NCBI RefSeq assembly: GCF_032362555.1
Contig: NC_083513.1
Coordinates: forward strand, 5,704,001 to 5,768,000
DNA from: Amyelois transitella
Taxonomy: Eukaryota > Arthropoda > Insecta > Lepidoptera > Pyralidae
DNA length: 64,000 nt
Direction: 5' to 3'
Shown here: one piece after another, positions 46,351 to 59,000 of the stretch
Position numbering within the stretch: the first letter of the stretch is position 1
Layout: every line of letters starts with the position of its first letter
The notes under the pieces: model-generated
Databases searched by the model: none
What the model saw: the letters and a program-made list of their open reading frames with translations, nothing else
Told to the model about the DNA's origin: nothing
Program-made: the position numbers and the translations under genes

Positions 46351-49300
46351 TTAAAGTAGTGTATCTTCATCTCGGAGATCACTGCTGAGGAGTAAGGATC
46401 TCTGGCTGGCAGCCCCCAGGAGAGCAGTGCGTTCAGCTGATGAAGTCCCTGATTCGCAGCTTAAAGATGCTATGGGATAAAACAATTGTTTGTTACTGTA
46501 TAGTCAATGAAATGAAGCTAATATAACAAAGCAAAAGAAGAAGATAGAACACTTAGGAATAGGTAAACAGTATCACAACTATACAAAACAAATGAAAAAT
46601 CTTATAGATTTACCATGAGCTTTAAAACAGTTTTACTGGAGTCAACTGTATCTGTTAAACTATTTGCTATTAATTGATCTGCCTTGAGCATACAAAACAA
46701 TTATTATAAGTAAGAATATAAGCGTTTCAAAATGAATGGACCTATGACATATACAGTATTACCACTTATTATTTACCAGTTACATCGATGTACCTGCGTA
46801 GAAGTAAAATTTTTGTAGGGCGCAAAATTATTTGAGCCTAGGAGAGCGCGCCATGGGAACCCGCGATCTGAACTGTGCAATAATGAGCGAGATTCCAAGA
46901 GATATATTTTCTTGGGTATATTTAAGTTATCATTCGGTTTGTATTCTTCGCCGAGGAATATTGCCTAAGCGACTTATAAAAATGGTAGTATTGTATCAGA
47001 GTATTAAATTTTCTGACTACTAGGTACTATTACTAAACTACTACGAAACTTATGACGTATTTGGCAGTTCGCGATAAGACACTAGTGCATAATGGAAAAC
47101 CGACCCCGAAGCGTAACGCCCGAGGGTGCAACTGGCAACGTAAAGATGAGTGAGAGAGAGAGAGAAGTACACTGGACACTCACAAGAGAGAAGGAAGAGA
47201 TAGCCAAGAGGGACACGCAGGTTATAATGTGCGGTACATACGAAGGGTTGATTACCGTCGGGGCTGGCGTGCGGCGTGGCGCTGGCGGTGCGCTGCGACG
47301 GCGGCTCGGGCGACGCCAGCGCCGCGCGCAGCGACCCGCCCGGGGACTCCGTCATCGATGCTTGGAGGCTGTAGCTCTCCCTGTGCACAGAAACCCTATC
47401 ATTGCAGTTTTACTGAAATCTGAATATACATTTGTCAATTATTTTTCTTCAAATCTGTATGGGTGTTTTAGTGGTTTAGTTTATCAAGGCGACAAAGGGC
47501 GTCATTTATGTAGACTTCTATTGTACTTTTATTATACTCATTTATTTTTGTTATAAGATTCCTAGAAAAGTTAATATTTTAATAAAAGGTAATTAAAAAT
47601 TATGTTATTTTCTTTTTTACTTCTTTTGATTTGACATTTGGTTTTCACGCGTCACGCGATCACGCGACACCAACGTCTCGCGTGAATTACTGATCGTTCT
47701 GTAGGACAGGGAGCGCTCGCCTGTATCCCGAGGTGGAGGAGGTCTGCGAGATCTCGCTGTCGTAGGACGTGTCGGTGTTGACGTTGGCGGGCTGCAGCAG
47801 CGGCGGCCACGCGCGCCGCAGCGGCGTCGTGTCGGGCCCGGGCGACGAGCACTCGTCCGACTCCAAGCGCACGTGGGACGCCTGTAATATATGATTAATA
47901 ATATTAAAAATTAAAATAAATTAATAAATCGTTTAAGTAGAAATTTAAAAAGAAATATCAAGATAAAGAATTTTTTTTCATTCATCATTAAGTAGTTCGT
48001 CTCGGTTGACTTGACCATGACTATTTTCTGGGGGACATTTGGTTATTACAATTGCAAGTAACTTGTCCATCGATGTTGTATTAAACATTATCATTCTTCT
48101 GGTATTAGTCTCGAGGAATAGAGGCCAAAGTGTGTCTAGGATCCTGTATTATTATCTGTCTGTCTCTGTTGTTGCAGCATCCTCCATCATTCTGTATTAT
48201 ACATACATAAATAATATCACGTCTTTTCCCAGAGGGGTAGGTAGAGACTACATCTTTCCACTTGCCACGATCTCTGCATACTTCCTTCGCTTCATTCACA
48301 TTCATAACTCTCTTCATGCAAGCTCGGCGGTTTCGGGTACTCTTGACCTGACCCTTTGCCAGGACGCTTTAATTTGATCAAAAATTTAATTATACTCTTA
48401 CTCCCGATCAAACTTATAATATAGGTATATACCTAGCCAGTAGTAGTTAGGCGTTAGCTAGGTAGTAGTTAGGTTTAAAATATTCTTACGTCAGGCTGAC
48501 GATGTCGACTGCGTCTGAACTTGAAGGTCTTCTTCGAAGGTCCCTGAGCCCGTTGCAGACGAGGTCTCTCCCCTTCAGGGCTGTCCACGCTGTGCTCCCA
48601 GGCCGGGGACTGCGGGGACAGCGGCGTCGTCGACGTCTCTCCTGCCACTCATCATCACAAATTATTATGACAGAATCTTAGAATAAGGTGACTAAACAAT
48701 TTTTGGTGAAATTAAACATAAATGTAAACATGCATTTTCTTAAAGAGCGCTTGAGAAATTTGTTATCTTCTATACAAAATAGGACACGAATTCATTGACT
48801 GACACATCAACACATAGTCCGAATGGGTCTAGAGTTTTGAATTTCGGCGTGTTGGTTATATATGTGGTCTAAGGGTGCGCTAAGAAAAGATACGAATATT
48901 AACAATCGTGTTAGGTACATTGTATTTATAGCAAAATCAAGATTTTACTAACAAGATTTAGTTACCTGTGGTAAACTTGAATTCAACGGACGGTACAAAT
49001 CTGAGTTTTGCTTGATTGTTGGAATAAGGCGGTGTTGCCACTCCTGACTTGTTGGTGTCGCCTCCGTAAGTATTGGGTCCTGGAAAACAATTATGACTAA
49101 TAAGCTAGAGCTTCTGAAAAAAATTGAATAGTACATAACGTATACAAAGTTATGATAACATTTTAAGCACATGACCCTGACATGAAACTCTTCATACAGA
49201 TTCATTTTATATTTTATATAGTTTGCCGATGATTTTTTGATTTTTAAGCGGTTATTTGAATGCATTTTTGTGTATCTAAGTAAAATTTTAGCTAAAAGTG

Positions 49301-52300
49301 TTCGATGGGTTGGGTGAGTTACGGTTCACAATCCTCTCGTGCCCGACACGCCAATGGATAGCGATGTCTTGCTGAGCATTTTGATAGCTTTAGCTAGGTA
49401 TAAAATAATTATATTTTTATAATAGTCGAGGATAGAAGTGAAACTAACCTAAGTGCGAGTTTCCGCTATTAGCATTGTTGCCATCGGGCCGGCCGCCACT
49501 GTTGGGCGGCGCGTCGAATGTTGGCAAATGCTGGCTCGTGGTAGAACTGCTTGATAGAGATTCTGGATGGAGAATAAATAGGTAAGCGAAAATTAAGTTT
49601 CATCGAAATAGAGGCAATATTGCGCGACATCGTTGAAATATAATCGATCTGGGAAACTAACTAAAACAAGAAATCTCAGAATGAAGAAAATTACTTCGAG
49701 TGACTATCTTTTTTCTATCCATTTTTAGTAAATTAGTAATTCTTTCGTTCTCCTTCGTCTCTTTCATATAGGTAACAAACGATGGGGGTTTACAGAAAAA
49801 TTTACATATTTTTTTCAGATTCTTTTCCTTGGATATGTGTTTTTTCCAAGTTAGTTAAAGTTACAGTTCCATGTGTTGCATATTGCAGCCTATTTTAGCT
49901 GCGCTGTATATTTAAATGGTGGTATTTTAAACGAAGATTGTATATTAGCCTCTCTCAAGAAGATGGTTCAACCCGAAAAATGTCGCATAACCAGTGTTGA
50001 TTCCTGTTGTTTGGGAAAACAGACTCACTCATTCTAGGATTGTGATCTCGTACGTCGGGCTTGCAGAGACGCAACTTTAACTACCGCCAGAAGTATTATG
50101 AAGTATTATTTAGCCGCTTGCCTCTCTGAGCGGGGTGGTCGGGCGTGCGGGGCAGCGCGGCGCGGCCCACCAGCATGGAGATGAGCGAGGGCCGGTGCTG
50201 CTGGTGCTTGCCGTCGGGCGCCGCGCGCGGGAACACCTCCGACGCGCGCTTGCCGCCGCCCTGGCCCAGGGTCTCCGCTATTTGCTCTGGGAAGTTATAG
50301 TCAAGGTTAAAGGGAGATGTGAATATTGGCCGTGTATAACAGAACATAAGTAGGGCGGTGGTGGTATTTTTTATAGTAAATAATGGGGTAAAGTGGGGAG
50401 AAAGTTTATAAGCCTTTCTCTTAGTCGCCTTTTACAACATCCATGGGAACTTGCAATATAATTATTTAATGTGTATCTATAAAACAACATTTGTCCCTAT
50501 GCCTTAGTAGGTATAGAAGATCCGATTCAGACGAATTTTCTAATTCACGCAAGCAACTTTTCTAATACCTCCGACTTAATATTCTCGGAGCCGCAGTTCC
50601 CCAGTCATAATATTTCGCTTGGCGGAAGATTATATGTTGAAGGTTATATGATTACTTAACCTTTAACATATACATAATCAGTATACAGTGAATTCCTTAC
50701 CAAACTTAAACTGATCATGCGTGTCCCTCATGGTCCTCAGTTCCCTGGCCAGCTCGGCCAGCAAGGCCCCCCGAGCCCTGGCCGCCGGGAGTTTCAGACC
50801 CCGCACTCGCTCGCGAACTACGAACTGCATGTGACGCTCGTTGTCGCCAATTGGTGGTTGTGATAGCTGTTTCCAAGGAGTTGTTATTAATAGCAACCTG
50901 ATTAAGTAAGGATACATACTTTTTAAAAAAAACGGGCTCTAGACATACAGCATCGTAAAAGCCAAGTCGTGTTAGCCAAGCATATGTTTTTAAGCTAAGC
51001 GATAAGGTATCAGTTACAGGTACAATGTGTGTAGCCACATGATGAAGCTGTTTGTAGTTGTAGTGATGTTTAGATACACTGTGTTAATTTGGATGGGTTC
51101 AAGTCCCAATTAGTAAACTTTGTATGTTGCGTCTCTGCACACAAACTACAAATACTTATTTAGCTTTCTATATCACGAAGTTAAGAGGTATAAAGTGTTC
51201 CATTACATAAGGTACCTTGTGCACAATGAAGGGCTGTAGCAGGATGTACAGTGGCGTGCGATACGTCACGACATGTTCAAGGAAGTCCCACAGGTGATGT
51301 GCTGCCTCGTTTCGTCGTCCGAGTTCTCGCATGGCCCGAGCGATGCGACCCCATTCGCTACATAGTTCGCTTGTGAAGCATGCGCAGACTACTTTCAGAG
51401 CTGGATGGGAAAAGAGTTTGTTATATTATTGTTTGTAATTTTATGAGAAAGCGTTGGTATGGTCGTTATCTTGCTTTTAGAAGGAGTTCAGCGCTCGTGC
51501 TAGAAATAGTGAAAGGGAAATTTTAACAACGCGGTGTGTCCAAATTAATTTATGTGGTAATCTCTAAAAGCAAAGGTGAGATTAAAAACAAAAACTTACA
51601 CTCATTACACACCTACTTGAAAACTGATTGGATTCTGACATATTCTCGGTGATGGCTCATTGGTTTAAATTTATGTCCAATCACAGACAAGTGATAAAAT
51701 AATAAGTGGTCACCGAGGAACGCGATCCTGTACAGCTGGTTGGAGAGCCTGGTGACGTTCCTGGCGTCGCGGCTGCCGGTGAAGGTGAGCGAGTTGGCGC
51801 GGGCGTCGGACGCGTTGAGCTTGGCGTTGACGGCGGCCAGTTGTCCGGGCGGCGCGGGGGGACATAACGCGTTGAGAACCACTGACACTAGGTAGCTGAC
51901 GTCCGATTGGCGGAGGGGTGGCACGTCTGTATCAATAACAATGTTCATTGTCATTATCTTGGCATTTACCCCGAAGTAACCTGCCTGTCCAGGGGTGACC
52001 TTTTATCGTGTTAAAGTAAGGAGATCGGATAGTTTGATTTATTTACAGAGCAAAACATAAAATAAGGACTGTAGCCGGTGAAATGATTTAGACTAGAATC
52101 TTCGCTGTGATTGGCTGATGTTGTGTGACGTTTGAGATGTCACCACAACTCATTACAGAATAATTAAATTTGCTTATGTATATTGTACATAATTGTCTTG
52201 CCTTTTCTTCCACTGCCAACTCGTAAACAAAGCGGCATAAATAGATTCATCAGCATGTTTTCAGTTTTCTCTGGCGACTGAAATATTGCGCTGCCACCAC

Positions 52301-55300
52301 ACATCTGTTCTAAGGAATAACTATCCTGTAAATAAGAGATATAATTAGTACCACTCTATAGACTCAGTTTACGACGATCAACTATAGAAAGTCAATGTCA
52401 AAAATGGAATTTATTAATTTTTTTATGAAATACTAGAGGCCGCCCGCGACTTCGTCCGCATGGAAACCCTATCAATCCCGCGGGAACTCTGGGATAAAAA
52501 GTAGCCTATGTGTTATTCTGGGTCTTCTACATACCTACCAAATTTCATGGTAATCGGTTCAGTAGTTTTTGCGTGAAAGAGTAACAAACATCCATACAAA
52601 CTTTCGCCTTTATAATAGTAGTAGGATATGTGTAGTAAGTAGTAGAAGTAGTAAAAGAGGTAGTCTCTGCCTACCCTTCCAGGAAAGAGGCGTGATTTTA
52701 TGTATGTATGTAGGTATATATGTGTAATGTATACACAACATTTTTCGTTAAAATTTCACAAAGGACCTAAGTGGCAATGTTCATTTTTAATGCGACAATT
52801 ACTTTTATAAACATTGCATACCCCAGTGTTAATGACTTGCAGCGCAATAAGTCGCACCACCGTGCTGCAGAAGTGCGGCGGCGGCGGCTGAGACATGAGG
52901 GCGGCCGTCGCTGATGATAAGTTCTCGCCGGAATTATTCTCTGATACTATCAAAGCCTGTCAATATAAATAGAGCCCGTAAATTTAATTAAAGGGTGAGT
53001 AGATTCTAGCAAAGAAGAAAAGTAAGACTAAGTTCGCCATTGTAATGTAACGACAAAAGGCGTGGACAAATGGACGAACAAAAAATCTGAGAAATTTTAA
53101 TTCCTCAAAAAGGATTTAGAAATTTTCCTATTTGAAGCTATATTTTAACCTGTTCGTAGACGATCGTGGGAGTCCACAGATGAAGATTTATGGGTGTCAA
53201 TTGAACTGAGGTTAGGAAACTCAGTTCGGCACTTTTGTATAAGCACTGTTTATTTACCATCTCCGGTAGTATTCGATCAACTTAAACGTGTCACAGCTAA
53301 TATTACTAATGTTTTACAACACAAAATACCGCAGAATTCATTGCTTCTAATGGCAGGTGATTTTAATTTTCCTAAATTTACATGGAATAAGGACCCTAAC
53401 ACTAATTCTTTTCTCCCATTTGGAAACAATTCATCAGAGGAAGACCTATTTGTAGATACTCTCACATTCAATAATTTGCACCAGTTAAATCCAGTGACGA
53501 ATATATCAAAAGACCGTTCATTAGACTTGATTTTCTCTAATGAACTGGATGTTTTTCAAGTAACTGAACACCCTGTACCTTTAGTTCCAATTGATAGTCA
53601 TCATCCAACTTTATGCATTAAAATGAAGTCTTCATTGCATAAACGAGTAGCCTTTAATAGAACCCCTTTTCTTAATTTCTTCAAGGCTAACTATCCTAGC
53701 ATCAAAGATGAATTGAATAAGATTGTCTGGTTTGAGCATTTAAAGCCCCATGATTCTGTAGATGATTTGGTTGATAAGTTTTACGAACTAATTATGCCTA
53801 TAATTCACGCTCATACGCCTATTGGGACTACTAAAGATAAAAAATTTCCTTGTTGGTTTAGCAGGTCACTAATCAAAACTCTCAAAGAGAAGGCCAAATT
53901 TCACAAGAGATTCAAAAAATATGGTAATCCCAGGGATCAGTTTACGTATAAATTACTGCGTACTAGGTGTGATAAAATGATTGATGACTGTCTCACAAAG
54001 TTTAAGTCTCAAGCTAAAACGGATATTAAGAATGACCCTAAATATTTCTGGACTTATATCAAATCTTTAAGATCTAATAGTGTTAATATACCTGACGAAA
54101 TGTATTTAGAGAATCAAAAGGCTCAGGGTGGACAACAGATTAGTGATCTTTTTTCTGATTTCTTCAATTCAAATTACATTAGAAATTCATCAACGACGTA
54201 TACGGTCTCTTCTTCAAATAATGCTCATGCTTCACTTGGTGCTTGTTACGTGACTAAAGTGGAAATTCTTAGGGCCCTTGAATCCACGGACACTAAAAAG
54301 GGACCGGGTCCTGATGCTATACCACCGATGTTCTTTAAGATATGTGCGTCACAATTAGTTGAGCCGCTTTATATAATTTTTAACAAATCACTTACAGCTG
54401 GAGTATTTCCCTTAAAGTGGAAAACTGCCCATATAACACCGGTTCATAAAAAAGGAGATCTTACTAACATAATTAACTTCAGACCGATTTCGATTCTTTC
54501 ATTTTTGGGTTTGTTATTTGAATCTTTGGTACAAAAACATCTTTATTTTCATTTTAAATCCCTATTTAATATCCATCAACACGGTTTTTTGCCTGGTCGC
54601 TCAACTGTCTCTAACCTTTTAGGGTATGTGGATGATATAACGGCAGCACTTGAGAATAATTATGAGGTCCATGCTGTATATACCGACTATTCTAGAGCAT
54701 TTGATGTAGTTGATCACAACTTACTTTTACAGAAGCTTGCTCATGCCGGAATATGCGGTTCATTACTGAGGTGGTGTGAATCATATTTGAGAAATCGTTC
54801 CCAGCTTGTGGTAGTTCGTGGTTTTAAATCTCAACCTAAATCAGTCCCTTCAGGTGTACCACAGGGCTCGCACCTTGGTCCTTTATTCTTTTTAATATTT
54901 GTTAACGATCTTTGCTCCAACATTGATACGGAACATAGAATGTTTGCTGATGATTTAAAATTGTACCGTGTAATTAAATCGGAGGAGGACGTCACAATGT
55001 TGCAGGATGATCTAAACAAACTCAGTCAGTGGACTCTTGATAACAAAATGCTCTTGAATCCCAGCAAGTGTTATCTTATAAAATTCACACGCAAAAGAAA
55101 CTCCCCTAATACACCATATACAATCAATGGTTCTGACCTTCAGGAAGTTGAAAATATTCGAGATCTTGGGGTAATGTTGGATCAAAAATTGGATTTTAGA
55201 GATCATATTGACTGTGTGGTTAGGAGGGCTTCCAAATTGGCTGGATTTGTAATACGACAGACTAAAGTCTTTAACGCGCCTGAAATTCCTAAACTACTTT

Positions 55301-55988
55301 TCAACTGTTATGTTAGAAATATTCTTGAATATTGCAGTCCAATTTGGAATCCATCATGCGAAATACACGTCAATAGAATTGAACGAATACAAAAACGGTT
55401 TTTATATCACCTGACCTTTTCAAAAAACCTATGTAATCAGTTACCCTCTTACCAGTTGAGACTTGAGCACTTCAAACTAATTTCACTCCAGCAGCGTCGT
55501 TTAGCCGCTGATATGTTACTCTTGCATAAAATTGTCACGGGCAAAATTGATAACTCTGATCTTCTTAATAGACTAGCTTTTTCTATACCTAGATCTAGCA
55601 GTCGCCTACACAACCGTGTTGTCTTCCATTTGCCTCATTGTCGTACTAACTATCGCCAAAATTCATCATTAATTCGGATGTGCACTCAATATAATAGTAT
55701 TTGTCATGAGTTAGATATCTTCAATGTATCAACAAATTTTATCAAGAAAGTATTATTGTCAACACAAACCAATGAGTCATGGTAGGTACTTTTATTTTTA
55801 TCATAATTTTATTATTGTTTTTCTTTCAATATGAATTCATGTTTTTTTTTTCCTTTTTAAGTACTAAGAGCTAATTAATTTTTATGTGCATGCTGTGTTC
55901 ACTCTTAGAAAGTTGTACAATTTACATGTTTTCAAAATATCTATTTTACTATGTTTGTAATGATTGTAACAACTAGTTTGTGAACCAA

Positions 55989-56047
<59 letters not shown>

Positions 56048-59000
56048 TGCTTTCGAGATTACTTTCAAAATTGGTCAATACCTACTGATGACAGTAAAAA
56101 AAAACTGATTAATAATTACGAGTTTTGTATTACTATAAGTTTACTTATATCTGTCTAGATTTTTAAAGTTTGTGCATGTTGCTAATATTTTACCTGAACA
56201 GTGTTTAGAAGGGTTTTCACTTGTTGCCAGTGCATGATATATGGACACCGGATCATTGTTTCGTAAACTCCTTTCAGGAGTACCGCAGCCGAGTCCCAGT
56301 CTGTGTTTCGCTGTGACATTAAAACTACGTGGTAAAATAAATTTTGAAAATAAATATAATTAGAGGAAACTTCAATACCACCTAGAATAATATCAGAAGT
56401 TGTACAGGATAGTCAGTTGCAGAATATTTGTCATCTTTAATCTCACACAATTATAAGTGCTGGTTTTAATGCAATGCACATCACCCTTATTTGACACCAT
56501 CTAAATTTGCATAATTTGCCCATCCTTTCATGCCAATCTTTAAGAACATCTTATCGATTCTCTCCAGGATTATGATGAGTGATGGTCTCATGTAGTGCAT
56601 TGCAACCAGCTTGTGGCTACACCGCAACGGCTCACAGATTTCATGGTCATAAAAGATTTATCCTCTTACCCTTATACTCGGTTTCTTCGCAATCTTCAAG
56701 AACACCTTATCCAGTCTCCTCAGTATCATGATAAGTGCCGGTCTCAAAGCATCGTCTGCCCAATCAGCGGCAGGTAACACTTGCGTCATGTACCGTTGTA
56801 AACCACGGCAGCCCATAGACGCGGGGTCGTAGGGAGACACTTTGAGCAGCGAGTGGGCGATTTCGGCCAGTCTCTGGTGGGAGATAAAACTCAAAATTTG
56901 GCATGTAAGCGTAAAAAACTGAGAATCTAAAAGTTGATTTGTCTTACTCGGAAAATAATAATTTATAACATACGAACTCATTAATTACTTTTCGTCACGT
57001 AATCAGTAAAAAAGACAATGCTACCAAAATAAGTATTTCTGTAAAAGCCCTTTTTACATCAAAACATTTTCTTTTTTTACGTAACCAAAATCAGCAATAA
57101 AATCAACTATGCGGGTTTGATTACATTCTTCTTCTTAGCTAGCTATCGAGAGCTAGATATTGTAAAAAATAATTGGAAGTTAAAACTTACAGCATGAGAC
57201 TTGCAGTCAAGCAGTTCAACCGGTTTGCCCTCACTCCCGCCACTGCCCTTGGAGCCGTTGAGGTCGAGCAGGCGAGTGGTGGCGCGCCCGATGAACTCGC
57301 CCACCAGCGACAGCAGCACGTCGCGCGGGCGGCGGTACTCGGCGCGAACCAGCTGACATGCGGATTGCGTTGTTAAACATTCTATTTTGCACAGAAGGTA
57401 GTTACCGAATGTATAATATCAAATTAATAAAAATATACAGAAGTACTACTTCTTCCTCCCGGCTTTAGTCTGAGTTGCACCCTCATCACTTTGGGAAGAG
57501 GAACCCAGAGTAAGCCCTTTGCGCAGCCAATGTGCAGAGTTAGTATTCAATTTAACGGACATAACTTCGAAAATATTCATTGGTTCATGGCCGAGGTGGG
57601 ATTCGAACGTGTGCTATTTGCGCTACACGCATTAAACTGGCCACCTTACCGATTCGACCACCGACGTTCGCACACAGAAGTACTACGTTTTTATTATATG
57701 GGATTTTATTTGATCGCCTTCGTAGCGTAATCCTTTGCGTTTAGTTTACCTCGGAGTCCTCAGCGCCGGTGTACTCGGGCATGGGAATCTTGTTGTCGAA
57801 CTTTGAGTGCGACTCTTCAAAGCCGATGATCGTGGCGGCCGTGGAGCGCGGCCCGGCGCGTTGAGAGGACCCCTTGTGTTCGGGAGACGTGCGGTATGGA
57901 CCGTTGTAAGACCTGTATTAGTTTTAATTGTTTAGCAGACTTAAAAAGCGAGGATAAGAAATATAGGATAAGAAATAACCGTGTGGTTCCCGGCACCAAT
58001 ACAAAAAGAATAGGACCACTCCATCTCGTTCCCATGGATGTCGTAAAAGGCGACTAAGGGATAGGCTTATAAACTTGGGATTCTTCTTTTAGGCGATGGG
58101 CTAGCAACCCGTCACTATTTGAATCTCAATTCTATCATTAAGCCAAACAGCTGAACGTGGCCTATTAGTCTTTTCAAGACTGTTGGCTCTGTCTACCCCG
58201 TAAAGGATAAAGACGTGATCATATGTAAATATGTATGTAAGAAATATATGATCAATTATATCAATATTTTAGATCATTAAGTTGACCTGATGTACCTAAA
58301 CATTTTATCAGTTTGACATCACATGTAAAATCAATAATTTTGGATCGATTTTAGTGGTGTAAAGTATGTACAGTATTTAGCTTATTCTTCTATGAATATT
58401 TCGAAATAGAATCGAATGATAACTGATTTGATGATCACGTAACATCAAGTCAATTTTTCACGTGGGTCTTAACGTGTATGTTCGTTTAGTTCTGAACTTA
58501 CTTTGACAGTCCTTCGCAGTTATTAACGAGGGTTTTTATGGCAATCGCAAGTTGCTGGATGATCTCTTTCTCAGTTTTTCCTTCTCTATTGTATGTTGGT
58601 AGCTGAATCTGTTTCACGTAACATGGTAGGATAGCTTCTAAAATAATCTGTGAATGACAAAATTTTATATGAAAGTTGGAAACTTTGCCTTGTTTTAGAG
58701 AATCAAATAAATCTATAAAACCTAAATATTCAAGCGGACATCGAACAAAGTAAAACAAAAGTAATACATAAGTCGTTTTTATTTTCATTGTTTTGCCAAA
58801 AATATTACTAAAGTCGTGAAATTCAAAATCTTAAGGTATCAGATCAGCAGTAAGACGTCTGATAAGAATTAACTTTACACACATATTTAACTAAAACTTA
58901 TGGTTGTTAAATTTTAGAAAAATAAATTTATCAACATACCAGCATTTGATACCCCCGCATGCTCTCAGCCGAGTAAGATACCACCATGACACAAAGGCTA

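Larger units (their letters stand above)
53160..56045 (+). mobile_element. 5'-truncated LINE (Jockey-like) in an unc80 intron
   Basis: One open frame of 863 codons from 53194 to 55785, preceded in frame by further codons (STDEDLWVSIEL). It starts inside an APE endonuclease domain (LMAGDFNFPKF; SHHPTLCIK), so the N-terminal part of that domain and any ORF1 are missing. Reverse transcriptase motifs are clear: WKTAHITPVHKKGD, YSRAFDVVDH, GVPQGSHLGPL and the active site FADDLKLY near residue 583. The frame has no stop. A 3' UTR with AATAAA and a poly-A run (55989-56045) follows. It is antisense to unc80 and young, but truncated, so it is a dead copy. Confidence 0.9.

Noticed and set aside
47092-47556. 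154-codon plus-strand frame rich in R and A
   Set aside because: It is the antisense shadow of a GC-rich unc80 exon (47256-47380).
48970-49265. Minus-strand frame reading FQDPILTEATPTSQEWQ
   Set aside because: The phase from the neighbouring unc80 exons demands a different frame (GPNTYGGDTNKSG), which also splices cleanly.
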